Assembly: GCF_023343835.1 (NCBI RefSeq)
Contig: NC_064433.1
Location: 26,474,214-26,538,213 of the forward strand
Direction: 5' to 3'
Source of the DNA: Lagopus muta
Lineage: Eukaryota; Chordata; Aves; Galliformes; Phasianidae
DNA length: 64,000 bases
Shown: positions 1 to 10,976 of the stretch, piece by piece
Numbering within the stretch: position 1 is the stretch's first letter
How the letters are laid out: each line of letters begins with the position of its first letter
Position numbers and translations under genes: made by a program
Notes under the pieces: generated by a model
The model's database searches: none
Seen by the model: only the letters and a program-made list of their open reading frames with translations
Told to the model about the DNA's origin: nothing

Positions 1-1600
1 TACTGATTGAATAACAGATTAACAGTAGTTGACAAAAACAGCAGTTTCAATTTCTGTTGACTGTTGATATAGCACGTATTTTATTTACACCATCTCCTGC
101 CAGAAAAAATCTACAGGCTATTGGTGTCAATTTCTAGAGAAGCACAGACATCTCTGATAGCAGCAGTTGCAATGAGGGATGTGCCAAATCCACACGTTTG
201 AGATGCACTGGATGCCAAATATTAGAATTGTTTCTCCCTGGCTGGCAAGTACAGATGCTTGTAAGGGTGAGACAGTAGCTTGAAAGCAGTTATGGTAGCT
301 ACAAGATGAGTGGGAGAGGTGAGAATACTGCCATTAAAAGCAACTGACAGCTTGGTGAACAGAGAAGCAGCACTGTGAGTTTCATGTTCTTCGTCGTATG
401 ACACTTTTTCTGTCATCATTTAACAGCATTTACAGGAAGATATTTACTCCGGTCTGTTAGGGTTTCTTTTCTTGCAACATATTCTACGCTTTTATCATTC
501 TCTTATCAGTATTAAAGTTATCTTTGTAACAAACATTTGTGATTCCCAGAGTAGATAATTAAGACTCCAGCTGAGAACTAACAGCAGGAATAATAAGCTC
601 TTACAGCCAAATCTCATGGTTTTCATGTGAATGACTTGTCAGTAATACAGCAGGAAAAGAAAAACAGTGCTCAAGAAATAGGAAGAAGGTGATGCAAAAC
701 CTAGATGTAAGCCAAAATATTCCTCTTAGAAGGAATCAGTGGGCAAATCCAGGTAGAGTCATAGCAAGAAAGATTCCCGGATCTTGTTCTTCACTATATT
801 GCAGACAACAGAGTCACCACAGCAAAGATTATTGTTCATTTTGGGAAGAGACTGCACTGCACATTGTGGACCTAGGTGACTATTTTTATGAACTTTTCCA
901 GGAGAGATTAAAAAAGCTCTGATTGAAAAGAGAACTTGAAGTAAAAGAGAAGATGTTGAGTGTCAGCTGCCATTTCACTGCTGGGAGGGGAGTAACCAAT
1001 TTGTTTACTGGTAATTGAGGTAGCTTCTTAATGTGCACGCCATGTCAGAATCTGAATACTAAAATGACAAAGCTACCCACCAATTCTTTATATGACTGCA
1101 CTTTTGGGTCTTGGTCTCCACAGCTGTGTGAAGTCAAATTGAGAAAGCAGCAGCTGCTGCTTTTACTCTCTGGACCATTTTTAAAACAAGAACACTCAGT
1201 GCAGATCTTTATCAGGCCCTGTGGCCTTTCTCTGGCAGCGGCCAACAGCAACCATAGGGAAGAGTACATGTACATACATCATTTTCCCCTTATCACTTTA
1301 TAAAAACACTTGGTCTTCCCCCAACAGCTGCCAACAAATACTGAGTAGAATGTGCTAGCAGTATCATGAGGTAGATGCTACCAGACCAAGTTATCTAAAC
1401 CCATTTCCCATGTAAGACAATATGGCACCCACTTTCACTCCTTAGTAATTAGGGCTGAATATGACGTGTTATGAAAGGATTAGTTTTTAGTCAGGTTTAG
1501 TTATTGGTTTTTGGATTATTATTATTTTTTTTTTTTAAGAAGTGGTGTCAATCTGTTCAGATACACAGAAATACAGACCACCAAACTCAGTGGCAAAACT
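1..1600. other. Intergenic DNA with no supported gene
   Basis: Open frames here (for example 222-419 minus and 689-922 plus) are short, lack convincing splice or family signals and look like chance. A T-rich run lies near 1520-1537. I see no dispersed repeat I can name. Confidence 0.5.
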
Positions 1601-2020
1601 GTATTTATTTGTAAGTGATGAAATCTGCAGTTATCTATGAATACAAATAATATAGAAGCAAAGACAGAAGTTGTTCCAATGTCAACAAGGCCATGCAGGA
1701 ATCACTTGAGTAAAAATCACTATTCTATGTGTTCTCTTACATCTGAAGTAAAACTAAGCTCCTAGCTCTGTAATTTAGAGCGCACAGAGAATCTGAAACT
1801 ACTGAAAATTGTTGACTATTCACTGTTCATAGTGAATTATATGGGCTTAGTTTTCAAAATCTGTGTTCACATCAAACAGAATCCAATATTCTTTTCTAAT
1901 ATTTTTCATTCAGATAGCCTTTGTAATTTTCCTGTGACCATATCAGAATGTCTGTATATCATATGTGAAAACATCTGAATACATGAATAAAGTGATGCTG
2001 AGTTTCATTCCAGAGTAGAT
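1600..2020 (-). other. LSMEM1: LSMEM1 3' UTR with polyadenylation signal
   Basis: On the minus strand the sequence after the LSMEM1 stop codon (2021-2023) runs to an AATAAA hexamer, seen on the plus strand as TTTATT at 1604-1609, about 415 bases downstream of the stop. Cleavage would be expected near 1580-1595. The hexamer is seen directly; its use is inferred. Confidence 0.5.
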
Positions 2021-5000
2021 CTATTTTCCAGAGACTTTCATTTCTGGATGGGTGAAGAAGTAATCATGAAGCTCAGGAGACTGTGTGAAGAGGTATCTTT
2101 CCTTTTCCTTCATTCCTGATTGATTTAGATACTTAAGTATCATATTGTTCATTTTCTTAAGCTCTTCTATGTTCTTCCTTTCAGATATGAGTCTGCTTGA
2201 TATTTGGTCCATCTTGTTTCTAGTTTGAACTTGGAAAGGAAAATACATCACATTAAATTGTCAGCATTTAAGTTAAAAGCATCACTACCCTCTCTTGTAC
2301 TCCCATGTGAGATTGTTGGGAATTATGACAATATTAAACAGGAAAACAAAAGCAGAATCCAATGGGAAAAAGTTAGGCATCTGTGGAGTAACCTGCTCAC
2401 TGAATTCTTTAAGTGTTTATATATACACTTTTTTGTAACTACAGAGCAGTGTAATACAACCAAATACTCTGTCTCAGACATATTTTGCAGTCTCCAGGAG
2501 TGTATCCATTCCATTTGTGTTCGTGAGAAAACGTGTTATTAAATGGCTCCAAGTTGCTATTTCTGGGCACTACTCACCTATGTTTTTCTAGAAGCACACT
2601 TAGTAAAGCACAACAAAGGCTACAGCCACAGCATTTGCTTTCCTAAAGCATTTAGATTAAAGGAGAATTCTTGTAAATATTGGCATTGAAAGGTGGTGTT
2701 CCTCTGGAATACCAGTGTGCAGTACCCATTATATACATTTCTGGAGCTACTGTACCATTTCCAAGCCCAAGCAAACTTCTTTAATCCCTCAAGTAACCTT
2801 CTCACTATTAGTTATTTTACAGTTTTTCTGCTTGAGGGGCACATTACTCATTTATCTGCACACTTAGCAGCAGCACGTTAAATATATCTGAAATTCAAAC
2901 AGTGGATGTTTTAATTAGTGTTTTACAATCATGCCACTTAATGTTTTGCTTGCGTATTTGTCTTACGCTTTGTCTCTTGAGAGCTTGTGAGCAAGTTCAG
3001 TCAAGGTTTAGGATTTTCTCTCAAGAAGGAAAAAAGGATTTTTGATAAATTCCTACTATAGAGTAAAAATAATCTTAATTTCTCATGGATTACAATTCTT
3101 TCAGAATGGACTTGTGCATGGAAATAACATACCTCATGCTGCCCAATGCAATCAGTACAGAAAGCCCCAAGATGACAAAGGCTCCATAAAGTAAGGCCAT
3201 CTGTAGCTCTGAGCTCAGCAATGTTAGCTGATGTATCTCAATCAGTCCAGCCCAAGTGGGGTAGTAAATATGTCTACAGACTTGATGCTATTATCTGATT
3301 TTTTGTTTATTTGAGGTTTTCTTAGTTCCAAACACTTTCCCATCAGTTCTTAGCTGCAGTTTTCAGGTCTTTCAGAAAAAAGGATAATATCTAAAAGGAG
3401 CTCGATTTAGGTGCTAGCTTTAGTGTAATTCCAGTTTCAGTGAAAAGTCACTAATACTGAATTTCCTCTGGAAATATACAAAAAGCTTAATCACTGCCAT
3501 ATAGTTGTCTTAAAAATTTAATTTAATATTGGAGTTTTCAGGGACACACCTTCACACTGCTGAGCTCAATTCTTGACAGCTGTTTAAGCTCACAAAACCT
3601 TTGCACAAAGAACAAAGTTGTGCCTTGTAGCACAGAGAACAGAGGCCTGTGCTTCTATACCAAGGACCCACTGCCCACACCTCGCTAAAGACTTTGGTCA
3701 TGCATATACAGCAGTAGGATGTTATAAGGTAGCATGACACATTTCAGCAAAGTTCTTCTCCATAGTCCCAAATTTTTAAGAATCACTGTTTGCTTTACTT
3801 ACTTATTAAGAATATTACAAATGAAACAATTGCCAAACTGACAATCAAAGTAAGAATGAAGGCAATGAAGAAGTAGCACTGGTTTCTTGTTTTGCTCCCT
3901 GCTAGGTTCTCTCTAGTACCACCAGTGCTCTCAACGTCCTCACCTGTAAAGAGATGACAAGTCATTTGGTGATAAAGTTTGATCAGTTTCATTAGAATAA
4001 GCACGACATTAATTCTATGATCCTATGAAATGTGGCAAAACGCCCTAATGATAATAGGTGAAGTCAAGTGAAGACCATGAGAAAGTTATGCTTATTTCAT
4101 GAGATTTCAGAGATTTCATGGTAGAAATCTCTGACAGTTTTGCAACTGAGCCTGTAGTGAAAAAGCTGAGGGAAGGATGCATGTGCCATAGTAGTGCTCC
4201 AACAATGAACAAACCTGGGGCTGAACAATTGGCTGAACTAGCAGGAGATCATTGGGAGTACCTCAGTTTTTCTTTATTGCATTTAACGTGCTCCTGCATC
4301 AGATAAGATTACATTTTTTAATATTTGGGAGGCATCGTGCTTTTTTCCCTTAGCATTCATAACAAATCATCATATACTATGCACCTGCACCAATATTGCT
4401 TTCTAATTAGAATAAAAAGGAAGGTGACGTCCTGCTACTACTCTCAAGAACAGTAAGCTATCAACAGAGTTCTCAGAAATATTCCATGCTTGCTTTGCAT
4501 GATGAATGCTCCATACTGGCTGAGCTTTCCAGGCTACAGTGCTGCAAAGAATCACTGAACACAGACTCTTGTCATGCTGCAAAGAGTGGGAAAATTTTTA
4601 TTGTTTAAAACATAAAGAAATTTTTGCATGGCTGCTACCAAGGCAATCCAAATATGTTTACATTTTGAATAGTTTTTAACATGCTAATGTGTTTGATTAT
4701 GCCAGGTCATACTAAGCTACTGAATGAAAGGATTGCCGTGAGTACTGCAACACTCCTGAAACATCATTTTTAAACCTAACTGGGCATCTGCTATACTGCT
4801 AAACAGATTGCTCATGAGAATGTAGTATTTACTAAACTGTAAAGTACGACACAGCTCTCATTGATTTTCTGGCAAGAGAACTAGAATTTCATGCTGCTGA
4901 ATAAGGCAAATTCAATATCTTACCTAAATCTTTCCAAGCTTTAAAAAATGTTAAAAAAACAATAACTCTCTGTGTTAAAAAAGAATAGTCCTAGAAGAAT

Positions 5001-6132
5001 ACAAAGCACTTTACAAGTGGATGCATAAAATATGCATTAGGCTACCTTTATTTACTGTTGAGTAGCAAAAAGTTTTTTAAATATGGAAAGGTATATTATA
5101 TATATTAAGCTACTTAACTAGAAGGATTATTAACGTATGGCCCTTTGAATCCCAAACATTCTGTAGTTCCATACCTTTCCTTCAGTGAAATTTGCCATTA
5201 CAGTAAATAAAAACTGATCTCTGCTCTCTGGTGACAGTGAAGGAACCCAAGAAAATGGCATGAAGATGTGTCAGGGGTGGTACAGACTGGATGCCAGGAA
5301 AAGATTCTTCACCAGAGGGTGGTGGGCACTGGAACTGAGCTTCCTGGCGTACAAGGAGCGTTTGAACAACACTGTCAGACATACAGTCTGAGTTTGGGGT
5401 GATGCAATGCGGACTCCGGAATTAGGCTTGATGATCCTTGTGCATTCCTTCCAACTGGGGACATTCTATGACTTTATGATTTGAAAAGCAATAGAAGTGG
5501 GAGAGCTCATATCACAAACTAAAGAGATTCTGTGAATCAAAATGCTTAAAAGCCTCTTAAGATGCTTCACACTTGAGTCCTTAGGAGATATGTCTTAGAA
5601 TAATGAACAGAAAATCACCGGCATTTCTATTGCCACCAGTGAATTTTAGTGCTTGGGAAGAGTTACAGTGCTATCCATGGAAGAAGTATAGACCGCAGTA
5701 CTAGAGAAACTACCTTGTCTGATGGACTCAGATGGAAAAGAGGGACAAATTCAGGCTTCACGGTGAATCTTTAGTTAAATGTAGGGATTTCCTAGAACCT
5801 GACACCTGAAGCAGTAGCTAAACCATTCATATGGTTTAAACTATGCCTTTTTTTTTTTTTTTTCCTTAAAATTTTCAATGCAGAGTTTGACATATTCGTC
5901 TATTGGGCTGTTAACACCTGCACACTACAATGTCATTAGTGTTTTCAATTTGTTTTATAGCCTATTTGTGTGCAAAGAATAAACATGAAATATTGCCATA
6001 CGTACCCAGTGGACGCTGAAATTCATCTGGGCAAACATTTAGTTTGTTCAGGTTGTTTAAGGAATCAACTACGTAAAGCTTTCTTTCTTCATCAGTACTG
6101 GGGAGGTTAATTTCCAAAGAAGTTTTCTCCAT
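2021..6132 (-). CDS. LSMEM1: Leucine-rich single-pass membrane protein 1 (LSMEM1), three coding exons
   Basis: The coding exons on the minus strand are 6132-6006 (exon 6137-6006), 3943-3803 and 2229-2021, all with GT-AG junctions. Phases are consistent: the Gly43 codon is split over the first junction and the Ile90 codon over the second. The product is 158 residues. Residues 18-35 carry the conserved RKLYVVDSLNNLNKLNVCP block that follows the N-terminus of human LSMEM1. A 25-residue hydrophobic segment (about 66-90) is the membrane span. Residues 93-126 form a charged, heptad-like helix beginning RNKMDQISSRL and corresponding to the human C-terminal helix. The last roughly 30 residues (ending HPEMKVSGK) go beyond the human protein, which I recall as about 131 residues. 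The function is poorly known. The gene lies downstream of IFRD1 on the same strand, as in human. Identity is confident; the untranslated first exon is less certain. Confidence 0.9.
3133..3273 (-). other. Unassigned exon-like open segment with a hydrophobic stretch, inside an LSMEM1 intron
   Basis: On the minus strand, 141 bases between a possible acceptor (TCTGTAG before 3273) and a good donor (GAG then GTATGT, below 3133) stay open in one frame for 46 codons. The segment ends in a probable membrane span, ALLYGAFVILGLSVLIALG. It lies between LSMEM1 coding exons 2 and 3, but its phase (2 in, 2 out) does not fit theirs (phase 1), so it is not a simple cassette exon. No partner exons were found. 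It could be an exon of a nested gene, a decayed exon, or chance. Confidence 0.25.
5210..5482 (+). mobile_element. CR1 LINE 3'-end fragment
   Basis: The segment matches the familiar bird CR1 3' region in the plus orientation: a toxic-free landmark order of GTGTCAGGGG, ATTCTTCACCAGAGGGTGG, CACTGGAACTGAG, a TTGATGATCC block, then CCTTCCAACT and the terminal ATTCTATGACTTTATGAT. It is 5'-truncated and diverged, and lies in LSMEM1 intron sequence between coding exons 1 and 2. Confidence 0.85.
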
Positions 6133-6350
6133 TGTATCTAGAAGAAATTATAATTAAAAAGTTAAGCTATAAAGATGTAAATTGACTGGTAATAGTAGGT
6201 GTCCTGATGTGAGAAGCAGCTGTAACAACCCCTAACATTTAGAGATTTGAAGGACCAGCACACTTGAAGACATGGCTAACCCAGTGTGTTACTGTACTTA
6301 TTCTGACAAAGCTTCATTTCTACATCGTATCTGTGTACCTGTGAATGCAC

Positions 6351-6414
6351 ATTTATGTATATATGTACACATATATACATATAATTGCACGTATGTATGC
6401 ATATATGTATGTGT
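6351..6414. repeat. Imperfect TATG/TACA microsatellite-like tract
   Basis: Degenerate alternating pyrimidine-purine repeats (ATGTATATATGTACACATAT and similar) just upstream of the first LSMEM1 coding exon, in its 5' intron. Such tracts often vary in length between individuals. Confidence 0.7.
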
Positions 6415-8425
6415 GGAGAGAGAATATCTGTTTCACTAGTATTTATTTGGGCATTAGATATTCAATCATATAACTTCTTCTAGTTTGGTGGATACTTATT
6501 GAGATGAAGAGTGATACCTGACCACAGTGAAAGTCAAATCTTCACCAGCATCAACAGCAAGGATGTCACATAGATCCTGCACTTTCAGCACAGAACTATT
6601 CGGTGATGAGACATGGCCAGAAAGCAGGTACGAGTATAGGGGGTAAGAATAAGCAAGAATACAGGTCTGCCTATGCATGCACCTTGTAGTGTCACTGTGA
6701 AGTTATTATTTGTGAATAATGGGGGGAAAAAAGTTATGAATTAGTTGTACTTCATATAAATGTTAATTATGGATGAGTTAAAGTCTGATGCCAAACCTTT
6801 TCTTCAGACCATTACGCTTTGCCTTAAGAAAAACACTGATTGAGGCCTAACAAGAAAGTGTGTCAGTGCAGTCTGGGTGTGTGAAATGTTTCAGTGATTA
6901 TACAAACAAATTCAGCTATGAAGAATAAGCACTACCTAAACAGGCTCCTGTATGTGTTGAAGCACACAGTTCTAGCCATCAAGAGATGCAGTCGCTCTAA
7001 CAAGGCAACTTAGACCACACTGGTCACTGAAAACTCCCACTGCAATTACTGAAGAAAAATATGTTTCTCCAGCAAATATTCCTCTTCTATTTAGATGTCA
7101 TTCTAGACCTTAGAATTGCAGTCTAAAGATACCTTTCCTTGCCAATGAATGTAAAGCTGGAGCTTGCAGTGGTTAGTTTAGCCCTAATGTTGAACAAATC
7201 TTACACACTGAATATTTTATCAAATCCCCACGTTCAGTCTTGCCTGTCAAACACAACTTAGCACTTCATGAGATGTAAGCCTCACCCTGATGAAAGATGT
7301 TAAGCACCTACAGGTGATTTCTGAATCTTAGACAAGTTGAATCGTCCCCTCGACATGCCACCCCCTCCGTCCCTCTCCAATAAACAAAAAGCACTGCGAC
7401 TGGATTCCTAACTCAGCACTTCACTGGAAAACCTAACTAAAATGTTTGAGGAATACAGGCATAAATGGCTATAGAAAACACCTTTCCCTTACAAGAGAAG
7501 ATTGCCACAATTCCCTCAGATTTAAGCACATAGCTAAGCATTCCCTGAGTTTTAAGCACTGAAGAGTAAGTGCTTAAATCACTCCTGACAGTGGGAGTTC
7601 TAATAATGGAAACTGACAGGCCTACATGTATACTTTTACATTTATATTTAGTAGAGCAGAAGACAAGCTTGCAGCTTGTTTTTTTCTCCCTTCAGAATTG
7701 CTGAAAAACACAAAAATAATGTAGCAGTGGTGAACTGTACCTAGCACCTGACTTCCTTTTGTGCAGCAGTAGCTTCAAGGCAGAAGGTTGTATGCACTTC
7801 CATTGCCCTGGAACGTCACATGGTGTGAGATCACGCCTCGGCCAGCCCCACTGCCACCTGCACACTCACTGCCGTCTCCCCACAAGCGCACTCATGGCCA
7901 GCTGCAGCCATACAGAGCCATGCATTCCTACAACAGCATGCTCAAAGCTACCATCTCATGCACAAACGCTTCTGGTTATTTTTAGCTTCCAAAGAGCAGT
8001 TATTTCTCTGGGATATTCTGATTAGTACCTCCCTGCAGCTTCAGGAAAGACTCCTTAACAGCTTGAGCTGTAATAAATGTGAGTACCTTTCATACATTGC
8101 TATCAGTGGAATTACACATTTCTAATTTCATTGTTACTTGAAACTGACTTCCTCACTGTGCATGTTACTGTGGTGAAGGAAAACCCTATGTTTTATTTTC
8201 TGGTGATATTTTGAATAAATGTGAGAGGATACAGCAGTGCTACTGGCCAAAGGTATTGACGAGTCTTCCAACAAACTAAAACATTGGATTGGTTACACTT
8301 TGCCAGTCTTTCTCGCACTTTAACCTTCTTTAAAGAACTTTTCCTCATTTGATTTCTAAATTTCTCCCTAGATTGATGTAATAAAATTAGAACTTAACGT
8401 GAAGACACTGAAAGTTCTCAACAGG

Positions 8426-8474
8426 AGAAAAAGAAAAGAAAAAAAAAAAAAGAAAAAAGAAAAAAGAAACAACA
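8426..8474. repeat. A-rich low-complexity tract
   Basis: Runs of A interrupted by single G residues, about 50 bases, just downstream (in minus-strand sense) of the proposed LSMEM1 first-exon donor. Simple low-complexity sequence; no coding content. Confidence 0.8.
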
Positions 8475-8525
8475 AAAATTAGCTTAGAAGGAATTAAACT
8501 AACAAGAAAATGAAATGTTACTTAC

Positions 8526-8665
8526 AACATCGCCACGTTCAGGTAAAAGGCCAGCGTGGAGGAACTCAGCCCGTGCCAAAGCCCCAGAGCAGAACTTGTA
8601 CTGCTGTTCCCCTCCACTTTTAGCCCCATAGGAGCCTGTCAGCCCCTGCAGGACCCATGAAGGCA
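8526..8665 (-). other. LSMEM1: Probable non-coding first exon of LSMEM1
   Basis: On the minus strand a strong donor (GATGTT then GTAAGT at 8525-8520) closes a GC-richer stretch. It lies about 30-170 bases below a MEF2/TATA-like element, so a transcript starting near 8665 would give a first exon of about 140 bases spliced to the acceptor at 6137, five bases before the LSMEM1 start codon. The donor and acceptor are seen directly. The start site and the pairing are inferred. No transcript evidence is available. Confidence 0.4.
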
Positions 8666-8692
8666 GTCATGAAACAGACTGTCTCTATGGAT

Positions 8693-8811
8693 CTATATTT
8701 AGCATTAATCTCAGCCAAGCACACTGACTTCACCGTATTGAACTGTTTAAAAGGAAACCAGCATATGCACAGCTCTTTAATATATTGGAATCATTAAATA
8801 TCCTATAATGG
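8693..8811 (-). promoter_or_regulatory. Cluster of muscle-type sites upstream of LSMEM1: MEF2, E-box, CArG
   Basis: Within 120 bases there is a perfect MEF2 consensus CTATATTTAG (8693-8702), an E-box CATATG (8762-8767) and a perfect CArG box CCTATAATGG (8802-8811). In minus-strand order (CArG, E-box, MEF2) they precede the proposed LSMEM1 first exon. Together these motifs are typical of skeletal or cardiac muscle promoters, and the MEF2/AT-rich element could also serve as a TATA substitute. Motif matches are seen; function is inferred. Confidence 0.45.
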
Positions 8812-10380
8812 AAACATAATGCGCTATTGAAGATCAGTATTTCACTAAACCTTTGCTTTATGATTCCTTTTTAAAACTAGTTTGCTACGAAAAAACGTCA
8901 TAGCGATATTACTGCAGTTATGAGTAACGAGTTTGCTATGCAGAAGTCATTTCTACATGACTGCAGTTATATGTACTTTAAAGGCATCAACTGGAAAAGT
9001 TACTTTCCTCCTCCAACACCTTACAAATTCAAATATATTACCACCTGGACCGATCTGTACAGCATCCAGAAAAAAACACTCTAAGCTGATTGTGAGTACT
9101 GATAGTTCATGGAAAGACTTTTCAATTGCTGTTTTTTTCTGTTGCTAACATTGCAGAACATAATGTTACAGCACACCATTGACAGGCAGCCGATGCTAAC
9201 AGGGAGCATGGGTCAAAACAACGAAACTTTTCTCAAGCAATTCTCTACTTCCACATTAATGTATGTTAAACTGACCATGAATACACTTTTCTTTCAGGAA
9301 AGAGCACAAGGTGATGCACCTACTGACTCAGTTTGCCCCTATATTGTGACAATCTCTGAAGCTGCACCATCAGTAGCTGTGCCAGTAATGCAGCTTGCTC
9401 CCTTCTTGTTTGGTCCCCTAAAAACCCTCCATTCAAACAAGGACATGCAATCAATCAATCAAGATTATTCCACTTCCATCCCTGAAAGATTCCTAACACC
9501 ATCCTAACTGCAAGGCAAAGACTTAACGCTCTCCTGTTCTAAGCTTGGAAAGGTCTAAAATACCACCAGATCTCGAGCAGGCAGCAAAACAGCCCATCTC
9601 CTCCCCTCTTAACAGCCTTGGACGCCATCCCAGTCTCTGCAGCTGGCACCTACAGCATTCTGGGGGAAAGGGGAACCACGTGCCCGACCATCTGCACAGA
9701 GGCGCTGGATGCTTCGCAAACCTCCGGAAGCACAGGAAGGTCTCACAAGCGCTACTCTGTGCTGGTGACGTTCAGTAAAGGCGACCACCCACAGCCAGAG
9801 ACTAGCAGGCTTGTGGGAACAAACGATTCAAGGGGAGAACCACAAGCCTTAGGCCAAGCAAGTGCAGTCAGTTTGACGTAGTTCAGAGATCAGGCTGAAA
9901 CAAGCACATGCATTTGCAGATGGTCTGATGCAGCAGCTCTGGCTGATCTTGGTCTTCACATAAACTCCCTCACTGTCCCCACACAAGTCTATTATCACCA
10001 CATTTCAGTCCTCTAGAGAGGGAAACTGGATTTAAGGTGTAGTTTTCGATATGGAACAGGGTATTTAGAATGACTCTGGTCAGGCAAGAGAGATTTTGTA
10101 GCACCAAAACTAGAAAAACCTTTAGTCTGCAGATTGTTGCCCATTACTAAACTGATAAGAAACCAAAGACTGGCTGCTATGCAGATCACATACAAGATAC
10201 AGCTCCCAAACAAAGCAGTCGTTTCAGGTAACACAGTTAAGACCACCTTGGCCACACTTTGCAACAGGCAAGCAACAGTAGTTGTGTGTAAAATAAACCC
10301 CTCTCTTTCACCATTTAGGTTGTACTAGCACTATAACTTTTCATCAGAGTAGTAACCAAATTAAGACAAAGAATACAGTG
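8812..10380. other. Intergenic spacer between IFRD1 and LSMEM1
   Basis: About 1.6 kb separate the IFRD1 polyadenylation site from the proposed LSMEM1 promoter. The longest open frame (9109-9507 plus) has no recognisable domain or splice context and is taken as chance. I see nothing else supportable. Confidence 0.5.
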
Positions 10381-10976
10381 AGAAACATCTTTATTCCAAA
10401 AATTAAACACCTGATTTCAAAACATATGAATCCTTATTTTACATGGAGGCAAGTAACTTTTTTACCGCTTCCTTGTGAGTGAAGGTAATTCAGCTCCACA
10501 GCTCCCTTCACAACTTAAGTTCATACTACAGAGGAATTTATTTGTTCATCTGCCACTTTCAGTTTTAAAAGGTACTAAAACTCATTTCACATGAACAAGT
10601 TCATCCTTCCATATTAACAGAATCTTACCCAAACACCTGGTCAATGAATCACTTAATTTACCTTACTATAAAGTAAGTAATCAAATCTGACACATGGCAG
10701 TTGATTACATGTATGCACCCCATTTAACAGTTGAGTTACAATATGTTCAGGTTTGGATCAAGTTACCCCTAATCCAAGTGTTACAATGTACCCCACACCC
10801 AGTCTTACATCTATGTACAGTGTATATGCAACTGAGCAACATGCATTCTATTTACAGATTTTGTACAATATCCCTGTGCACAAGTGCAAGCTGTGACTAT
10901 TGAAATTAAAAAAGTCATTCAAAGGTTACAAATTTATTTTAATTATCAAAGACTTAAAATGAAGCTCCACAGAGAT
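10381..10976 (-). other. IFRD1: IFRD1 3' UTR with polyadenylation signals
   Basis: After the IFRD1 stop (10977-10979) the minus strand is AT-rich and reaches AATAAA (plus-strand TTTATT at 10390-10395), implying a 3' UTR of about 600 bases. A second AATAAA lies only about 40 bases past the stop (TTTATT at 10933-10938) and could give a very short 3' UTR. Hexamers are seen; their use is inferred. Confidence 0.6.

Noticed and set aside
3133-3803. The 3133-3273 segment as an alternative LSMEM1 exon
   Set aside because: Entering from LSMEM1 exon 2 at its natural acceptor gives an early stop, and using an internal acceptor leads to a stop on joining the last exon.
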